A DNA stretch of 37,854 nucleotides from a virus: positions 1 through 37,854 of the IMG/VR virus record IMGVR_UViG_3300025308_000343; one strand, given 5' to 3'. The position numbers were made by a program, and so were the translations under genes. Under the pieces are notes generated by a model. The model worked only from the letters and a program-made list of their open reading frames with translations. It made no database searches and was not told where the DNA came from. This document shows, in pieces, positions 13,437 through 21,289 of this stretch. Every line of letters starts with the position of its first letter. The first letter of the stretch is position 1.

Positions 13437-13460
13437 AAGCCCGCCCAGTGCGGGCTTTTT
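13437..13460 (+). terminator. Rho-independent terminator
   Basis: AAGCCCGC, loop CCAGT, GCGGGCTT form a perfect 8-bp stem followed by a T-run. It ends the middle operon and cassette cluster before the lysis genes. Confidence 0.85.
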
Positions 13461-13481
13461 CTCGACCTCGTCAGTCGACTA

Positions 13482-13502
13482 GCGCCGAAGCGCTTCCCTC
13501 TG
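13482..13502 (+). repeat. Three-copy intergenic element, copy 1
   Basis: GCGCCGAAGCGCTTCC followed by CTCTG. The core contains the palindrome GAAGCGCTTC. The same element is at 21892 and 29535. This copy lies 33 bases ahead of the first lysis-region gene and just after a terminator, so a role in late transcription is plausible. Confidence 0.6.
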
Positions 13503-13535
13503 TAGCCACGCCTGCCTCAGCCTTAGCCTTGCGGC

Positions 13536-13721
13536 ATGACCTGCCGCGACTGTCTCCATTATCTCGACTCTGCCGAAGCCAACAAGCCGCGCTATGGCCT
13601 GGCTGGCTACGGCTATTGCAAGGCCGGCGCCACGCCGGAGCTGCGCGCCATGTTCTTCCCCGAGACGCAGTCGGTTTGTCTGTTTTCGCCATCCCTGTTC
13701 AAGGAGCGCCACCAGCCATGA
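13536..13721 (+). CDS. Small Cys-rich protein (61 aa)
   Basis: A 61-residue protein starting MTCRDCLHYLD, with more cysteines at GYGYCKAG and QSVCLFS, a pattern of four or more Cys that may bind zinc or iron-sulfur. Similar small proteins occur at the head of late regions in Mu-like phages. It overlaps the next start as ATGA. Function unknown. Confidence 0.65.
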   Translation: MTCRDCLHYLDSAEANKPRYGLAGYGYCKAGATPELRAMFFPETQSVCLFSPSLFKERHQP

Positions 13722-13909
13722 ATCGCTACGCCTCGCGCAAATTCATCCTCGCCTTGCTGTCGCTGGCCAGCGCCACCTGGCTGGTCTTGGAAAAGGCGAT
13801 CACTACGGGCGATTACAAAGCCGTCGTGATCGGCACCGTCGGCGCCTACATCATCGGCAACGTGGCGCAGAAATACGCTGGCCAGAAAGCCGTGGTGGAA
13901 AGTGAGTAA
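13718..13909 (+). CDS. Holin-like membrane protein
   Basis: A 63-residue protein with two hydrophobic segments, about 9-24 (FILALLSLASATWLVL) and 33-47 (YKAVVIGTVGAYIIG), and charged ends. Placed directly before the endolysin, it fits a small two-span holin or pinholin that would permit release of the signal-arrest-release lysozyme that follows. The call rests mostly on topology and position. Confidence 0.65.
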   Translation: MNRYASRKFILALLSLASATWLVLEKAITTGDYKAVVIGTVGAYIIGNVAQKYAGQKAVVESE

Positions 13910-14405
13910 CCTGCGCTTCGCCCCGGTATTCATGGCGCTGTCGGCATCCGCGCTGGTCGGCCTCGTGGTCACTGAGGGCTACACCGACAAGGCCGTGATC
14001 CCCGTGCCCGGCGACAAGCCAACAGTGGGCTTCGGCAGCACCACGCGCGCCGATGGCAGCGCTGTCCAGCTCGGCGACCGCACAACGCCGCCCAAGGCTT
14101 TGGCGCGGGCGCTCAAGGATGTCGAGCAGTTCGAGGGCGCGCTGCGCCAGTGCGTGACCGTGCCGCTGGCTCAGAACGAATACGACGTCTACATCAGCCT
14201 GGCCTACAACATCGGCAAGACAGCCTTCTGTGACTCGTCGCTGGTCGGCAAGCTCAATGACATGGACTACGCCGGCGCCTGCGCCGAAATCCTTCGTTGG
14301 CGCTTCTTCCAGGGGCGCGATTGCTCGCAGGCCGGTAGCGGTTGCAGCGGCCTGTGGAATCGCCGGCAGGGCGAATACAAGCGCTGCATAGGGGGGAGGT
14401 CATGA
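13902..14405 (+). CDS. Endolysin, lysozyme with signal-anchor-release
   Basis: A 167-residue GH24-type lysozyme that cleaves peptidoglycan. The N-terminal stretch FAPVFMALSASALVGLVV is a weakly hydrophobic Ala/Ser/Gly-rich signal anchor. The catalytic Glu25 lies in TEGY and PVPGDKPTVGFGSTT carries the likely Asp/Thr partners. Conserved downstream parts are QNEYDVYISLAYNIG, GLWNRRQGEYKRC. Start is GTG at 13902, overlapping the holin by eight bases. Length and order (holin, lysozyme, Rz) are typical. Confidence 0.88.
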   Translation: MSNLRFAPVFMALSASALVGLVVTEGYTDKAVIPVPGDKPTVGFGSTTRADGSAVQLGDRTTPPKALARALKDVEQFEGALRQCVTVPLAQNEYDVYISLAYNIGKTAFCDSSLVGKLNDMDYAGACAEILRWRFFQGRDCSQAGSGCSGLWNRRQGEYKRCIGGRS

Positions 14406-14893
14406 ACCTGCAACTGTTCGCCGCCGCCGTGCTGTCTGTTTTTTGTTTTACCGCTGGCTGGACGGCCGAAGGCTGGCGCAAAGATGCCGAGATAACCCGC
14501 GTCAAGCGGGCTTATACGGAACAGCGCGCTGTCGATCTGCAGCAGCACCTGGATGACCTGACCGAAGCTGAAGCCTTCGGTCGCGAACTGGTTACCCGCC
14601 TGGCCGCGCAGGAGAACGCCCTGCAGACCCTTGCCCAGGAGAAAGACAATGAAATCCGCCGTCTCACTATTGGCCGCCGCTGCCTTGATGGCGCTGCTGT
14701 CCGCGTGCTCAACCGCACCGCCAGCCTCAAGCCCGCTGCCTTACCGGAAGCCGCCAGCGAACCTTTACGCGCCGATGCCGCCTTTGCCACCGATACCGAT
14801 GTCGGGGTCTGGGTCGGCCAATGCCAGCGCGGATACGAAACCTGTCGCGGCCGGCTCAAAGCCATAGCTGACTTTTACGCCGAGGAAAAATAG
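14402..14893 (+). CDS. rz: Rz-like i-spanin
   Basis: A 163-residue inner-membrane spanin. The N-terminal anchor LFAAAVLSVFCFTAGW is followed by a long periplasmic helical region (about 30-95) rich in Gln/Glu. It would pair with the outer-membrane lipoprotein encoded in another frame within it, fusing both membranes at lysis. ATG overlaps the lysozyme TGA. Confidence 0.85.
   Translation: MNLQLFAAAVLSVFCFTAGWTAEGWRKDAEITRVKRAYTEQRAVDLQQHLDDLTEAEAFGRELVTRLAAQENALQTLAQEKDNEIRRLTIGRRCLDGAAVRVLNRTASLKPAALPEAASEPLRADAAFATDTDVGVWVGQCQRGYETCRGRLKAIADFYAEEK
14649..14867 (+). CDS. rz1: Rz1-like o-spanin lipoprotein (nested in Rz)
   Basis: A 72-residue lipoprotein wholly inside rz in another frame. MKSAVSLLAAAALMALLSAC is a signal peptide with lipobox LSAC (Cys20), and the mature part is Pro-rich (PPASSPLPYRKPPANLYAPM), both hallmarks of Rz1. 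AGGAG lies upstream of ATG. This nesting is well known for lambda-type spanins. Confidence 0.85.
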   Translation: MKSAVSLLAAAALMALLSACSTAPPASSPLPYRKPPANLYAPMPPLPPIPMSGSGSANASADTKPVAAGSKP

Positions 14894-15129
14894 TGACCGA
14901 CGACATTGACCGCGCCCAGGCGCGCGAACAGGAAATGCGCAGCGATGCGCTGGCCGAGCATGCTCGCCACGTGCAGCCCGCGGCAGGTGATAGCGCCAAG
15001 GTCTGCACGATGTGCGACGGCGAAATCCCCGAGGGTCGCCGCCGCGCCATACCCGGCGTCAAGACCTGCATCGAGTGCCAGAAGGACATCGAGAAGCGGG
15101 CACCATTTGACTGGGGGATGGCGGAATGA
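14893..15129 (+). CDS. TraR/DksA-type zinc-finger protein
   Basis: A 78-residue protein with a C4 zinc finger: C38 and C41 (KVCTMCDGEIPEGRRRAIPG) and C59 and C62 (KTCIECQ). This is the TraR/DksA C-terminal signature. An N-terminal acidic helix (DDIDRAQ) could reach the RNA polymerase secondary channel, as TraR does. Start is GTG sharing a base with the rz stop. The gene is common in this place in Mu-like phages. Confidence 0.85.
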   Translation: MTDDIDRAQAREQEMRSDALAEHARHVQPAAGDSAKVCTMCDGEIPEGRRRAIPGVKTCIECQKDIEKRAPFDWGMAE

Positions 15130-15524
15130 CGATGGTTCAAATCGATCTATGGAACCTGATCCTGCTGCTGCTGGCTTTCTTCGGCTGCGTCGGCGCCTTC
15201 GGCAAGATCCTGCTCAGCCAGGTTGAGAAGCGTCAGACAGAACGTTTCGCTGCGCAGGATAAAGCCAGAGAAACAGCGCAAGAAGCAGGAGAGAAAGCCA
15301 GAAAAGAAGCCCAGGACCACTGGGACCAGCGCTTCTCGACCCTGGAGAAAGCAGCCGCCGAGTGGGGGCGCATCGAGCGCGATTTCCTACTCTTCAAGGC
15401 CGAGCTGCCCATGACCTTCGTCATGCGTGACGACTACGTCCGTAATCAGACCGTCATCGAAGCCAAGCTCGACGGCCTCGCTCTCCGCCTCGAAAACGCC
15501 CAACTGAAAGGCAAAATACAATGA
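15126..15524 (+). CDS. Mu gp25-like membrane/coiled-coil protein
   Basis: A 132-residue protein with an N-terminal membrane span (LWNLILLLLAFFGCVGAFG) and a charged coiled coil (about 35-85, rich in Lys/Glu/Gln). By position between the TraR-like gene and gp26/gp27 genes it corresponds to Mu gp25 (DUF2730 family). Function unknown. Another ATG lies two codons downstream. Confidence 0.65.
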   Translation: MTMVQIDLWNLILLLLAFFGCVGAFGKILLSQVEKRQTERFAAQDKARETAQEAGEKARKEAQDHWDQRFSTLEKAAAEWGRIERDFLLFKAELPMTFVMRDDYVRNQTVIEAKLDGLALRLENAQLKGKIQ

Positions 15525-15832
15525 TCGATCACGCCAAAGTACGCCGCGAGAGCCTGCGCTGGTATCTCATTCTGGCGCTTTACAACGCCCGCCCCAGCGA
15601 ACTCTGCGAAGAGATCGTGCAGGACACCATGCGCGCCATCTTCCCCGACGTCACCGCCGTCGAAGTGCGCCAGCAGCTCGACTACCTGGCTGACCGCGAG
15701 CTGGTCAAGCTGCGCAAGGAGCCATCCGGCCGCTGGTGGTCCGACCTGACCCGGACCGGCACCGACCTCGCCGAATACACGGTCGATTGCGAGCCGGGCA
15801 TTGCGCGCCCGACCAAATACTGGGCCGGCTGA
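15521..15832 (+). CDS. Mu gp26-like winged-helix protein
   Basis: A 103-residue protein. The segment LCEEIVQDTMRAIFPDVTAVEVRQQLDYLADRELVKLRKE has a winged-helix pattern, followed by a strand pair with WWSDLTRTGTDLAEYT. In Mu-like phages a protein of this type lies between gp25 and the small terminase. It overlaps the preceding stop as ATGA. Precise role unknown. Confidence 0.65.
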   Translation: MIDHAKVRRESLRWYLILALYNARPSELCEEIVQDTMRAIFPDVTAVEVRQQLDYLADRELVKLRKEPSGRWWSDLTRTGTDLAEYTVDCEPGIARPTKYWAG

Positions 15833-15833
15833 G

Positions 15834-16379
15834 ATGGCTCGCGCCTCCAGCATCACCGCGCTGCCGGAAGAAACCCGCGCCTGGTTGAATCAGGCGCTGG
15901 CCGAAGCCAACTTCTCCGGCTACAAGGAACTCGAAGAACTGCTGCGCGGCCAGGGCTTCGAGATCAGCAAGAGCGCCATCCACCGCCACGGCCAGAAGAT
16001 CGAACGCCGCATGGCCGCCATCAAGGCCAGCACCGAAGCCGCCAAGATGATCACCGAAGCCGCCGGCGACGACCAGGACGCCCGCAGCGAAGCCGTCATC
16101 GCCCTGGTGCAGACGGAAATGTTCGACAGCATCATCGCCATCCAGGAGGCAGAAGACCCGGATGTGACGCCGGCCGACCGGCTCGGCCTGATGAGCAAGG
16201 CCGCCAAGAACATCGCCACGCTGGCCCGCGCCAGCATCGCCCAGAAGCAGTTCAAGACCACGGTGCAGGCCCGCGCCAGCGAAGCCGCCGAGAAGGTCGC
16301 CAAGCTGGCCAAGAAGGGCGGCATGTCGGCGGCCACGGTCGATGAGATCAAGCGGTCAATTTTGGGGATTGCGGCGTGA
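15834..16379 (+). CDS. Small terminase subunit (Mu gp27, DUF3486)
   Basis: A 181-residue DUF3486 protein, the likely DNA-recognition subunit of the packaging motor. The N-terminal HTH region includes LPEETRAWLNQALAEANFSGYKELEELLRGQGFEISKSAIHRHG; a helical oligomerisation part follows, then a basic tail. Start at 15834 with the preceding gene ending two bases before. A shorter paralogue of its N-terminal domain is encoded at 955. Confidence 0.85.
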   Translation: MARASSITALPEETRAWLNQALAEANFSGYKELEELLRGQGFEISKSAIHRHGQKIERRMAAIKASTEAAKMITEAAGDDQDARSEAVIALVQTEMFDSIIAIQEAEDPDVTPADRLGLMSKAAKNIATLARASIAQKQFKTTVQARASEAAEKVAKLAKKGGMSAATVDEIKRSILGIAA

Positions 16380-17944
16380 CGCTGATCAAGAACCCGCTCG
16401 CCGCAGCCCTCCAGGAGGCTGGCCAGCCCAACCCGCCGGCCGCCCTGCTGATCTACCAGCAGGAGTGGATCGCCGACGACTCGCCGCTCAAGATCGCCGA
16501 GAAATCGCGCCGGATCGGCTTGACCTGGGCGGAGGCCGCCGACAACGTGCTGATCGCCTCCAGCGAGAGCGGCAGCAACGTGTTCTACATCTCGGCCACG
16601 CAGGACATGGCCATTGAGTACATCGAAGCCTGCGCCATGTGGGCGCGGCATTTCGACATGGCGGCCGGCGAGATCGAGGAGGGCATCTTCTTCGACGACG
16701 ACGGCAAGGGCGGCGACGCCAAGGCCATCAAGACCTACAAGATCGACTTCCCCAAGTCCGGCAAGCGCATCGTCGCGCTGTCGTCGCGCCCGGCCAACCT
16801 GCGCGGCAAGCAGGGTGTGGTGGTTATCGACGAAGCCGCCTTCGCCCCGGATCTCGAAGGGCTGATCAAGGCCGCCATGGCCATGCTGATGTGGGGCGAC
16901 AAGGTTCGCATCATCTCGACCCATAACGGCGACGAATCGCCCTTTAACGAACTCATTAACGAGGTGCGCGCCGGCAAGCGTGGCGGCACCGTGCATCGCA
17001 TCACCTTCGCCCGCGCCGTCGAGGATGGCCTGTTCCGCCGCGTCTGCCTGCGCAAGGGCATGGCCTGGACGCAGAAGGCAGAGGACAAGTGGGTGGCTGG
17101 CGTGCGCAAGTTCTACGGCGACGACGCGGCCGAGGAACTGGACGTCATCCCCGCCCAGGGTGGCGGCGCCTTCCTGCCGCTGGCCCTGATCGAAGCGCGC
17201 ATGAAGCCGGGTGTCGATATCGTCCGCGCCAAGTGGCCTGCCGAGTTCTCCCTGATACCGGAGCCAACCCGTGCCCGCGAGGTAGCCGAATGGTGCCAGG
17301 AACATCTGGCGCCGGTACTGGCCGAGCTGGACAAGGCCCGCGTGCATGGCTACGGGCAGGACTTCGCGCGGGTTGGCGACTTGACGGTCATCACCGTCCT
17401 CGAGGAGGGCAGCGACACCGTCAAGCGCCCGCGCCTGGTCGTCGAGCTGGCCAAGTGCCCCTACAAACAACAGGAGCAGATCCTCGATTACATCGTCGAC
17501 CGCCTGCCGCGCTTCCGCTTTGGTGCCCATGACGCCAACGGCAACGGCGGCCAGATCGCCGAGCACGCCGCCGACCGCTACGGCCATGACCGCATCGAGC
17601 AGGTGCATCTGACCGAAAAGTTCTACATGGAGCAGATGCCGAAGTTCAAGGCGCACCTCGAAGACGCGACGCTGGACGGCCTGCCGCTCGACGACCAGTG
17701 CCGCGACGACTTGCGCGCCATCAAGAAGATCAACGGCGTGCCCAAGCTGGCCAAGGCCAAGACGCAGGCCGGCGACGGCCCGAAGCTGCAGCGCCACGGC
17801 GACTTTGCCGTGTCGGTCTTCCTCGCCGATTACGCCATGCACACCGATGTCTCGGGCGTCTGCACCGGCTTCGAATCCCTGTCGCGCCGTCCCGACGCTG
17901 GCCGCGACTCCGACTACGGCCACACCAGCCGGCGCATGTTCTAA
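16376..17944 (+). CDS. terL: Large terminase subunit (Mu gp28 family)
   Basis: A 522-residue packaging ATPase/nuclease. SRRIGLTWAEA (about 44-54) is the adenine-binding/Walker A-like element, and VVVIDEAAFA carries Walker B with D152/E153. The later half, with ELDVIPAQGGGAFLP, VHGYGQDFARVGDLTVITVLE and FRFGAHDANGNGGQIAEHAADRYG, is the RNase H-like nuclease. GTG start overlaps the small terminase stop. Length is close to Mu gp28 (about 550 aa). In Mu-like phages it packages host-flanked DNA headful-wise. Confidence 0.92.
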   Translation: MTLIKNPLAAALQEAGQPNPPAALLIYQQEWIADDSPLKIAEKSRRIGLTWAEAADNVLIASSESGSNVFYISATQDMAIEYIEACAMWARHFDMAAGEIEEGIFFDDDGKGGDAKAIKTYKIDFPKSGKRIVALSSRPANLRGKQGVVVIDEAAFAPDLEGLIKAAMAMLMWGDKVRIISTHNGDESPFNELINEVRAGKRGGTVHRITFARAVEDGLFRRVCLRKGMAWTQKAEDKWVAGVRKFYGDDAAEELDVIPAQGGGAFLPLALIEARMKPGVDIVRAKWPAEFSLIPEPTRAREVAEWCQEHLAPVLAELDKARVHGYGQDFARVGDLTVITVLEEGSDTVKRPRLVVELAKCPYKQQEQILDYIVDRLPRFRFGAHDANGNGGQIAEHAADRYGHDRIEQVHLTEKFYMEQMPKFKAHLEDATLDGLPLDDQCRDDLRAIKKINGVPKLAKAKTQAGDGPKLQRHGDFAVSVFLADYAMHTDVSGVCTGFESLSRRPDAGRDSDYGHTSRRMF

Positions 17945-17953
17945 GGGGCCATC

Positions 17954-19546
17954 ATGGCAAAACTACTCGACCAATACGGCAAACCGTTCGACCTCAAGGC
18001 CATCGCCGAACCGCAGACGGCCAGCGTCGCCCAACTGGCCAACACCTACATCGAAGGCCAGCTCGCCGGCCTGACGCCGGCCCGGGCTGCCGCCATCCTT
18101 GCTGCAGCCGATCAGGGCGACATCACCGCCCAGCACCGCCTGTTCGAAGACATGCTCGACCGCGACGCGCACCTGCAGTGCGAGGTGGGCAAGCGCAAGG
18201 GTGCCATGCTGACGCTCGATTGGTCGGTTGAGCCGCCGGCCAATGCCAATGCCGCCGAGAAGAAGGCTGCCGCCTGGGCAGAAGAAATCCTGCGCACGGC
18301 TGTCGATGACCTTGAAGACGTGATCCTGACCATGATGGACGCCGTAGGCCACGGCTTCGCGCCCATCGAGCTGGAGTGGGAATCGTGGGGCGGCGAGCGC
18401 ATCCCCAAGTTTCACCCGCGCCCGCAGGACTGGTTTCGCCTGTCGCCGGATCGCCGCCAGTTGCGCCTGGCTGACGGTAGCGCCGAGGGCGCCGGGCTGA
18501 TCCCCATGGGCTGGATCATGCACACCCACGGCAAGGCCAAGACCGGCTACCAGAGCCGCATGGCGCTCTATCGCGTGCTGGTCTGGCCGTTCATCTACAA
18601 GTCGTACAGCATCGGCGATCTGGCCGAGTTCCTCGAAACCTACGGCCTTCCGATCATCATCGGCAAGTACTACCAGGGCGCCATGCCCGACGAAAAGGCC
18701 AGCCTGATGCGTGCGGTGACGGCGCTGGGCCACGACGCCCGCGCCATCATGCCCAAGGAAATGGAGATCGAGATCCAGAAGGTGACCGGCTCCGGCGACA
18801 GCGCCGCCCACCTGGCCATGGTCGATTGGGCCGAGCGCAGCCAGTCCAAGGCCATCCTTGGTCAGGTGCTCAGCGCCGAGGCCAAGGCAACCGGCATGGG
18901 CAGCGGCGTCGCCGATCTACAGGGCGAGGTGCGCAGCGACATCCGCAAGTCGGACGCCCGCCAGATCGCCGGCACACTGACCCGCGACCTGATCTACCCG
19001 TTGATCACGCTCAACCTGCCCGGCATCGACGGCCTGCGCCGCTGCCCGCGTTTCGTCTTTGACCTGGGCGAAGCCGAGGATCTGGCGTTGTTCGCCGACG
19101 CCATTCCCAAGCTCGCCCAGGGCGGCGCCCGCATCCCGGTGAGCTGGGTGCACGAAAAGCTGTGCATCCCGCAAGCTGCCGATGGTGAGCCGGTCTTCGG
19201 CGCCCCGAAGCCGGCGCCGGAGCCGGAGCCTTTGAAAATCGCCCCAAAATTGCCGTTGACCGTGGAACCGGCGCCCCAGGCCGCGCTGACCGCCCAGACG
19301 CTGCCGGTCGAAGACACCGCCGACAAGATGGCGCCGACGCTGGCCGCCAGCGCCGACCAGCAGGTCGCCGAATGGGTCGATGTCATCACCGCCATGCTCG
19401 ACCAAGCAGGGAGCATGGCGCAGTTCCGCGAGCTGCTCCTGTCTCGTTATTCGGCGTTACCGGCAGGCCAGCTGGTAACGGTGATGACTGCCGCGCTGGC
19501 GGCGATTGATCTGCGTGGCCGTGCCGAGGTGCTCAGTGGGAACTGA
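17954..19546 (+). CDS. Portal protein (Mu gp29, DUF935)
   Basis: A 530-residue portal of the DUF935 family. Characteristic parts are LTPARAAAILAAADQGDITAQHRLFEDMLDRDAHLQCEVGKRKGAML near the N-terminus, GFAPIELEWESW, and ETYGLPIIIGKYYQGA in the middle. The C-terminal region (about 415-460) is Pro/Ala-rich, then helical. It forms the dodecameric DNA gate at the head vertex. Directly follows the terminase. Confidence 0.92.
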   Translation: MAKLLDQYGKPFDLKAIAEPQTASVAQLANTYIEGQLAGLTPARAAAILAAADQGDITAQHRLFEDMLDRDAHLQCEVGKRKGAMLTLDWSVEPPANANAAEKKAAAWAEEILRTAVDDLEDVILTMMDAVGHGFAPIELEWESWGGERIPKFHPRPQDWFRLSPDRRQLRLADGSAEGAGLIPMGWIMHTHGKAKTGYQSRMALYRVLVWPFIYKSYSIGDLAEFLETYGLPIIIGKYYQGAMPDEKASLMRAVTALGHDARAIMPKEMEIEIQKVTGSGDSAAHLAMVDWAERSQSKAILGQVLSAEAKATGMGSGVADLQGEVRSDIRKSDARQIAGTLTRDLIYPLITLNLPGIDGLRRCPRFVFDLGEAEDLALFADAIPKLAQGGARIPVSWVHEKLCIPQAADGEPVFGAPKPAPEPEPLKIAPKLPLTVEPAPQAALTAQTLPVEDTADKMAPTLAASADQQVAEWVDVITAMLDQAGSMAQFRELLLSRYSALPAGQLVTVMTAALAAIDLRGRAEVLSGN

Positions 19547-19730
19547 ACAACATCGCCTGACCTCCTGCGTCGGCAAGATTCGCCATGAGACCAGAGCGGA
19601 CGCCGCCAGCGCCATGCGCAACGTTTTCAAGCGCAAGGGGAAAAAGCCAGGGGAGGTCACCGAGCCCTATCGCTGCGACTACTGCGACGGCTGGCATTTC
19701 GGCCACCCCATGAGCAAGGCCAAGAAATAA
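19536..19730 (+). CDS. Small zinc-finger-like protein (64 aa)
   Basis: A 64-residue basic protein with YRCDYCDGWHFGH, a CxxC...HxxxH-type metal site, and Lys-rich ends. GTG start at 19536 overlaps the portal gene, with GAGG upstream; its stop TAA shares a base with the next ATG. It is probably nucleic-acid binding. Similar tiny proteins lie between portal and head genes in other phages. Confidence 0.65.
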   Translation: MGTEQHRLTSCVGKIRHETRADAASAMRNVFKRKGKKPGEVTEPYRCDYCDGWHFGHPMSKAKK

Positions 19731-20500
19731 TGCCCGTCCCATCCCTGACCGCCGGCTTCGACCTCCCCTTCCAGGAGCAGATCGATTTCTTTCGCGCCAA
19801 ACTCAACATGCCGACCGAGGCATGGGACGATGTCTGGCAGGCTGCTCACGACCGCGCCTTCATGGTCGCCGGGGCGATGAAGGCCGATCTGCTCGACGAT
19901 CTGCGCCAGGCGGTCGACAAGGCCATCGCCACCGGCACGACGCTGGAAACCTTCCGCAATGATTTCCGCGAGATCGTCGGCAAGCACGGCTGGCAGGGCT
20001 GGACCGGTGAAGGCACGCCGGGCGGCTTCGCCTGGCGTACCAAGGTCATCTACGAGACCAACCTGCGCACCAGCTACGCCGCCGGCCGCTGGGCGCAGCT
20101 CAATGACCCGCGCCTGGCCACGCTGATGCCGTACTGGCGCTACGTCCATAACGAAAGCGTCCTGCACCCGCGCCCGCTGCACCATCGCTGGGGCAGCGAG
20201 AAGTTAACCCTGCCGAAAGACCACGAATTCTGGAAAACCCATTTCCCGCCCAACGGCTGGGGCTGCCGCTGCCGGGTGACGGCCGTGCCGAAGCCCAAGC
20301 AGGGCGACGCCACCGAGCCGCCGGCCGGTTGGGATACGCCCGACGAAACCGGCAAGCTTCCGGGTATCGACAAAGGCTGGGCCTACGCGCCCGGCGCCAA
20401 TGCCCAGGGCGAGCTGGACACCTTCATCAACGACAAGGCCGCCGGCCTGCCCGACCCGCTGCGCAAGGCCTTCCTGCGGGACATGCGAAGTGTCCGATAA
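19730..20500 (+). CDS. Head morphogenesis protein (Mu gp30/F, SPP1 gp7-like)
   Basis: A 256-residue minor head protein. The central IYETNLRTSYAAGRWAQL and PYWRYVHNESVLHPRPLHHRWG, then FPPNGWGCRCRVTAVPK, are hallmarks of the phage Mu F/SPP1 gp7 head morphogenesis family. Mu F is longer, so this is a compact version. The C-terminus (WAYAPGANAQGELDTFINDK) is typical. It overlaps the next gene by 11 bases. Confidence 0.88.
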   Translation: MPVPSLTAGFDLPFQEQIDFFRAKLNMPTEAWDDVWQAAHDRAFMVAGAMKADLLDDLRQAVDKAIATGTTLETFRNDFREIVGKHGWQGWTGEGTPGGFAWRTKVIYETNLRTSYAAGRWAQLNDPRLATLMPYWRYVHNESVLHPRPLHHRWGSEKLTLPKDHEFWKTHFPPNGWGCRCRVTAVPKPKQGDATEPPAGWDTPDETGKLPGIDKGWAYAPGANAQGELDTFINDKAAGLPDPLRKAFLRDMRSVR

Positions 20501-21083
20501 CATCGGCGCCACGCTGCTCAGCCAGCCGGTGCTGGCCCGCCTGGCTGAAATATCCCGGCGCATCGGCGACATGTCGCCGGCCATGCTGGCCATCGGCGAG
20601 GCACTGACCGAATCGACCAAGCAGCGCTTTACAACAAGTGTCGGTCCTGACGATAAGAAGTGGAAATCACTTAGCCCGCTCACGGTTATCGAGCGACTCA
20701 ACGAGATCACTACTGCATATGCTTATTTCTCGGATGTAGAGACGCGCAAGGTTGGGACGGTTAGGGTTGGCGATAAGAAGGGGTATTACGATAAAAAGGG
20801 CAGAATCACCAAGAAAACGGCGAACATACTTGCGAACATGAGACCACTGGTCGACACCGGCATCCTGCAGGACACCATCACCTACCAACTGATCGATAAC
20901 GGCAACGGCGTCGAGATCGGCACCAACCGCTTTGCCGGGGAGTGGGAAGGCGGCGCTGCCGTGCATCAGTTCGGTAGCGAAGACGGGACTATTCCCGCCC
21001 GCCCGTTCCTCGGCCTGTCGGCCGACGACGAAACCACCGTCCTCGACATCCTGGACAACTTCGCCGGCCAGGCCATCGGCTGA
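20490..21083 (+). CDS. Virion morphogenesis protein (Mu gpG/P2 gpS family)
   Basis: A 197-residue protein of the phage virion morphogenesis family, needed for head-tail completion. Evidence: LARLAEISRRIGDMSPAMLAIGEALTESTKQRF at the N-terminus and PLVDTGILQDTI ... VEIGTNRFAGEWEGGAAVHQFGSEDGTIPARPFLGLSADDE at the C-terminus. GTG start at 20490. The middle (DNA about 20640-20845) is AT-richer and Lys-rich, unlike the flanks, suggesting mosaic replacement or a variable domain. Confidence 0.85.
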   Translation: MSDNIGATLLSQPVLARLAEISRRIGDMSPAMLAIGEALTESTKQRFTTSVGPDDKKWKSLSPLTVIERLNEITTAYAYFSDVETRKVGTVRVGDKKGYYDKKGRITKKTANILANMRPLVDTGILQDTITYQLIDNGNGVEIGTNRFAGEWEGGAAVHQFGSEDGTIPARPFLGLSADDETTVLDILDNFAGQAIG

Positions 21084-21089
21084 AAAGCC

Positions 21090-21121
21090 AAAACGCCACA
21101 ATCGCGCTCTGTTGCGTTTTT
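21090..21121 (+). terminator. Hairpin terminator behind the gpG-like gene
   Basis: AAAACGCCACA and TGTTGCGTTTT pair with one wobble, giving an 11-base stem with a T-run, six bases after the gene stop. It separates the head operon from the following moron. Confidence 0.65.
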
Positions 21122-21192
21122 GGGTGGGTCGCCGGTATCTGCGCCGCGGTCAATGAGCAAAAACGGCTATTAACGGGGCAGTAACGCTGTTT

Positions 21193-21229
21193 CCGGGCAT
21201 TGCCAATCTGCTGCGCCCGGCCGTTTTTT
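21193..21229 (+). terminator. Second hairpin with T-run
   Basis: CCGGGC (21193-21198) and GCCCGG (21215-21220) form a stem with a 16-base loop, followed by CCGTTTTTT. With the hairpin at 21090 it would isolate the moron from upstream transcription. Confidence 0.45.
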
Positions 21230-21256
21230 GAAAATCGACAGCGGATGGGCTACGGT
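21228..21256 (+). promoter_or_regulatory. Putative moron promoter
   Basis: TTGAAA at 21228-21233, 17 bases, TACGGT at 21251-21256 resemble a moderate sigma70 promoter 34 bases ahead of the moron start. Morons commonly carry their own promoter. Confidence 0.4.
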
Positions 21257-21289
21257 CGTATCATTCGGCATATTCCTCGGGAGGTCGTC

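Noticed and set aside
15920-17923. Very long open frame (667 codons) on the minus strand opposite terminase genes
   Set aside because: It is a mirror of the high-GC codon bias of the terminase genes, with repetitive Gly/Ala/Val composition and no recognisable domain.
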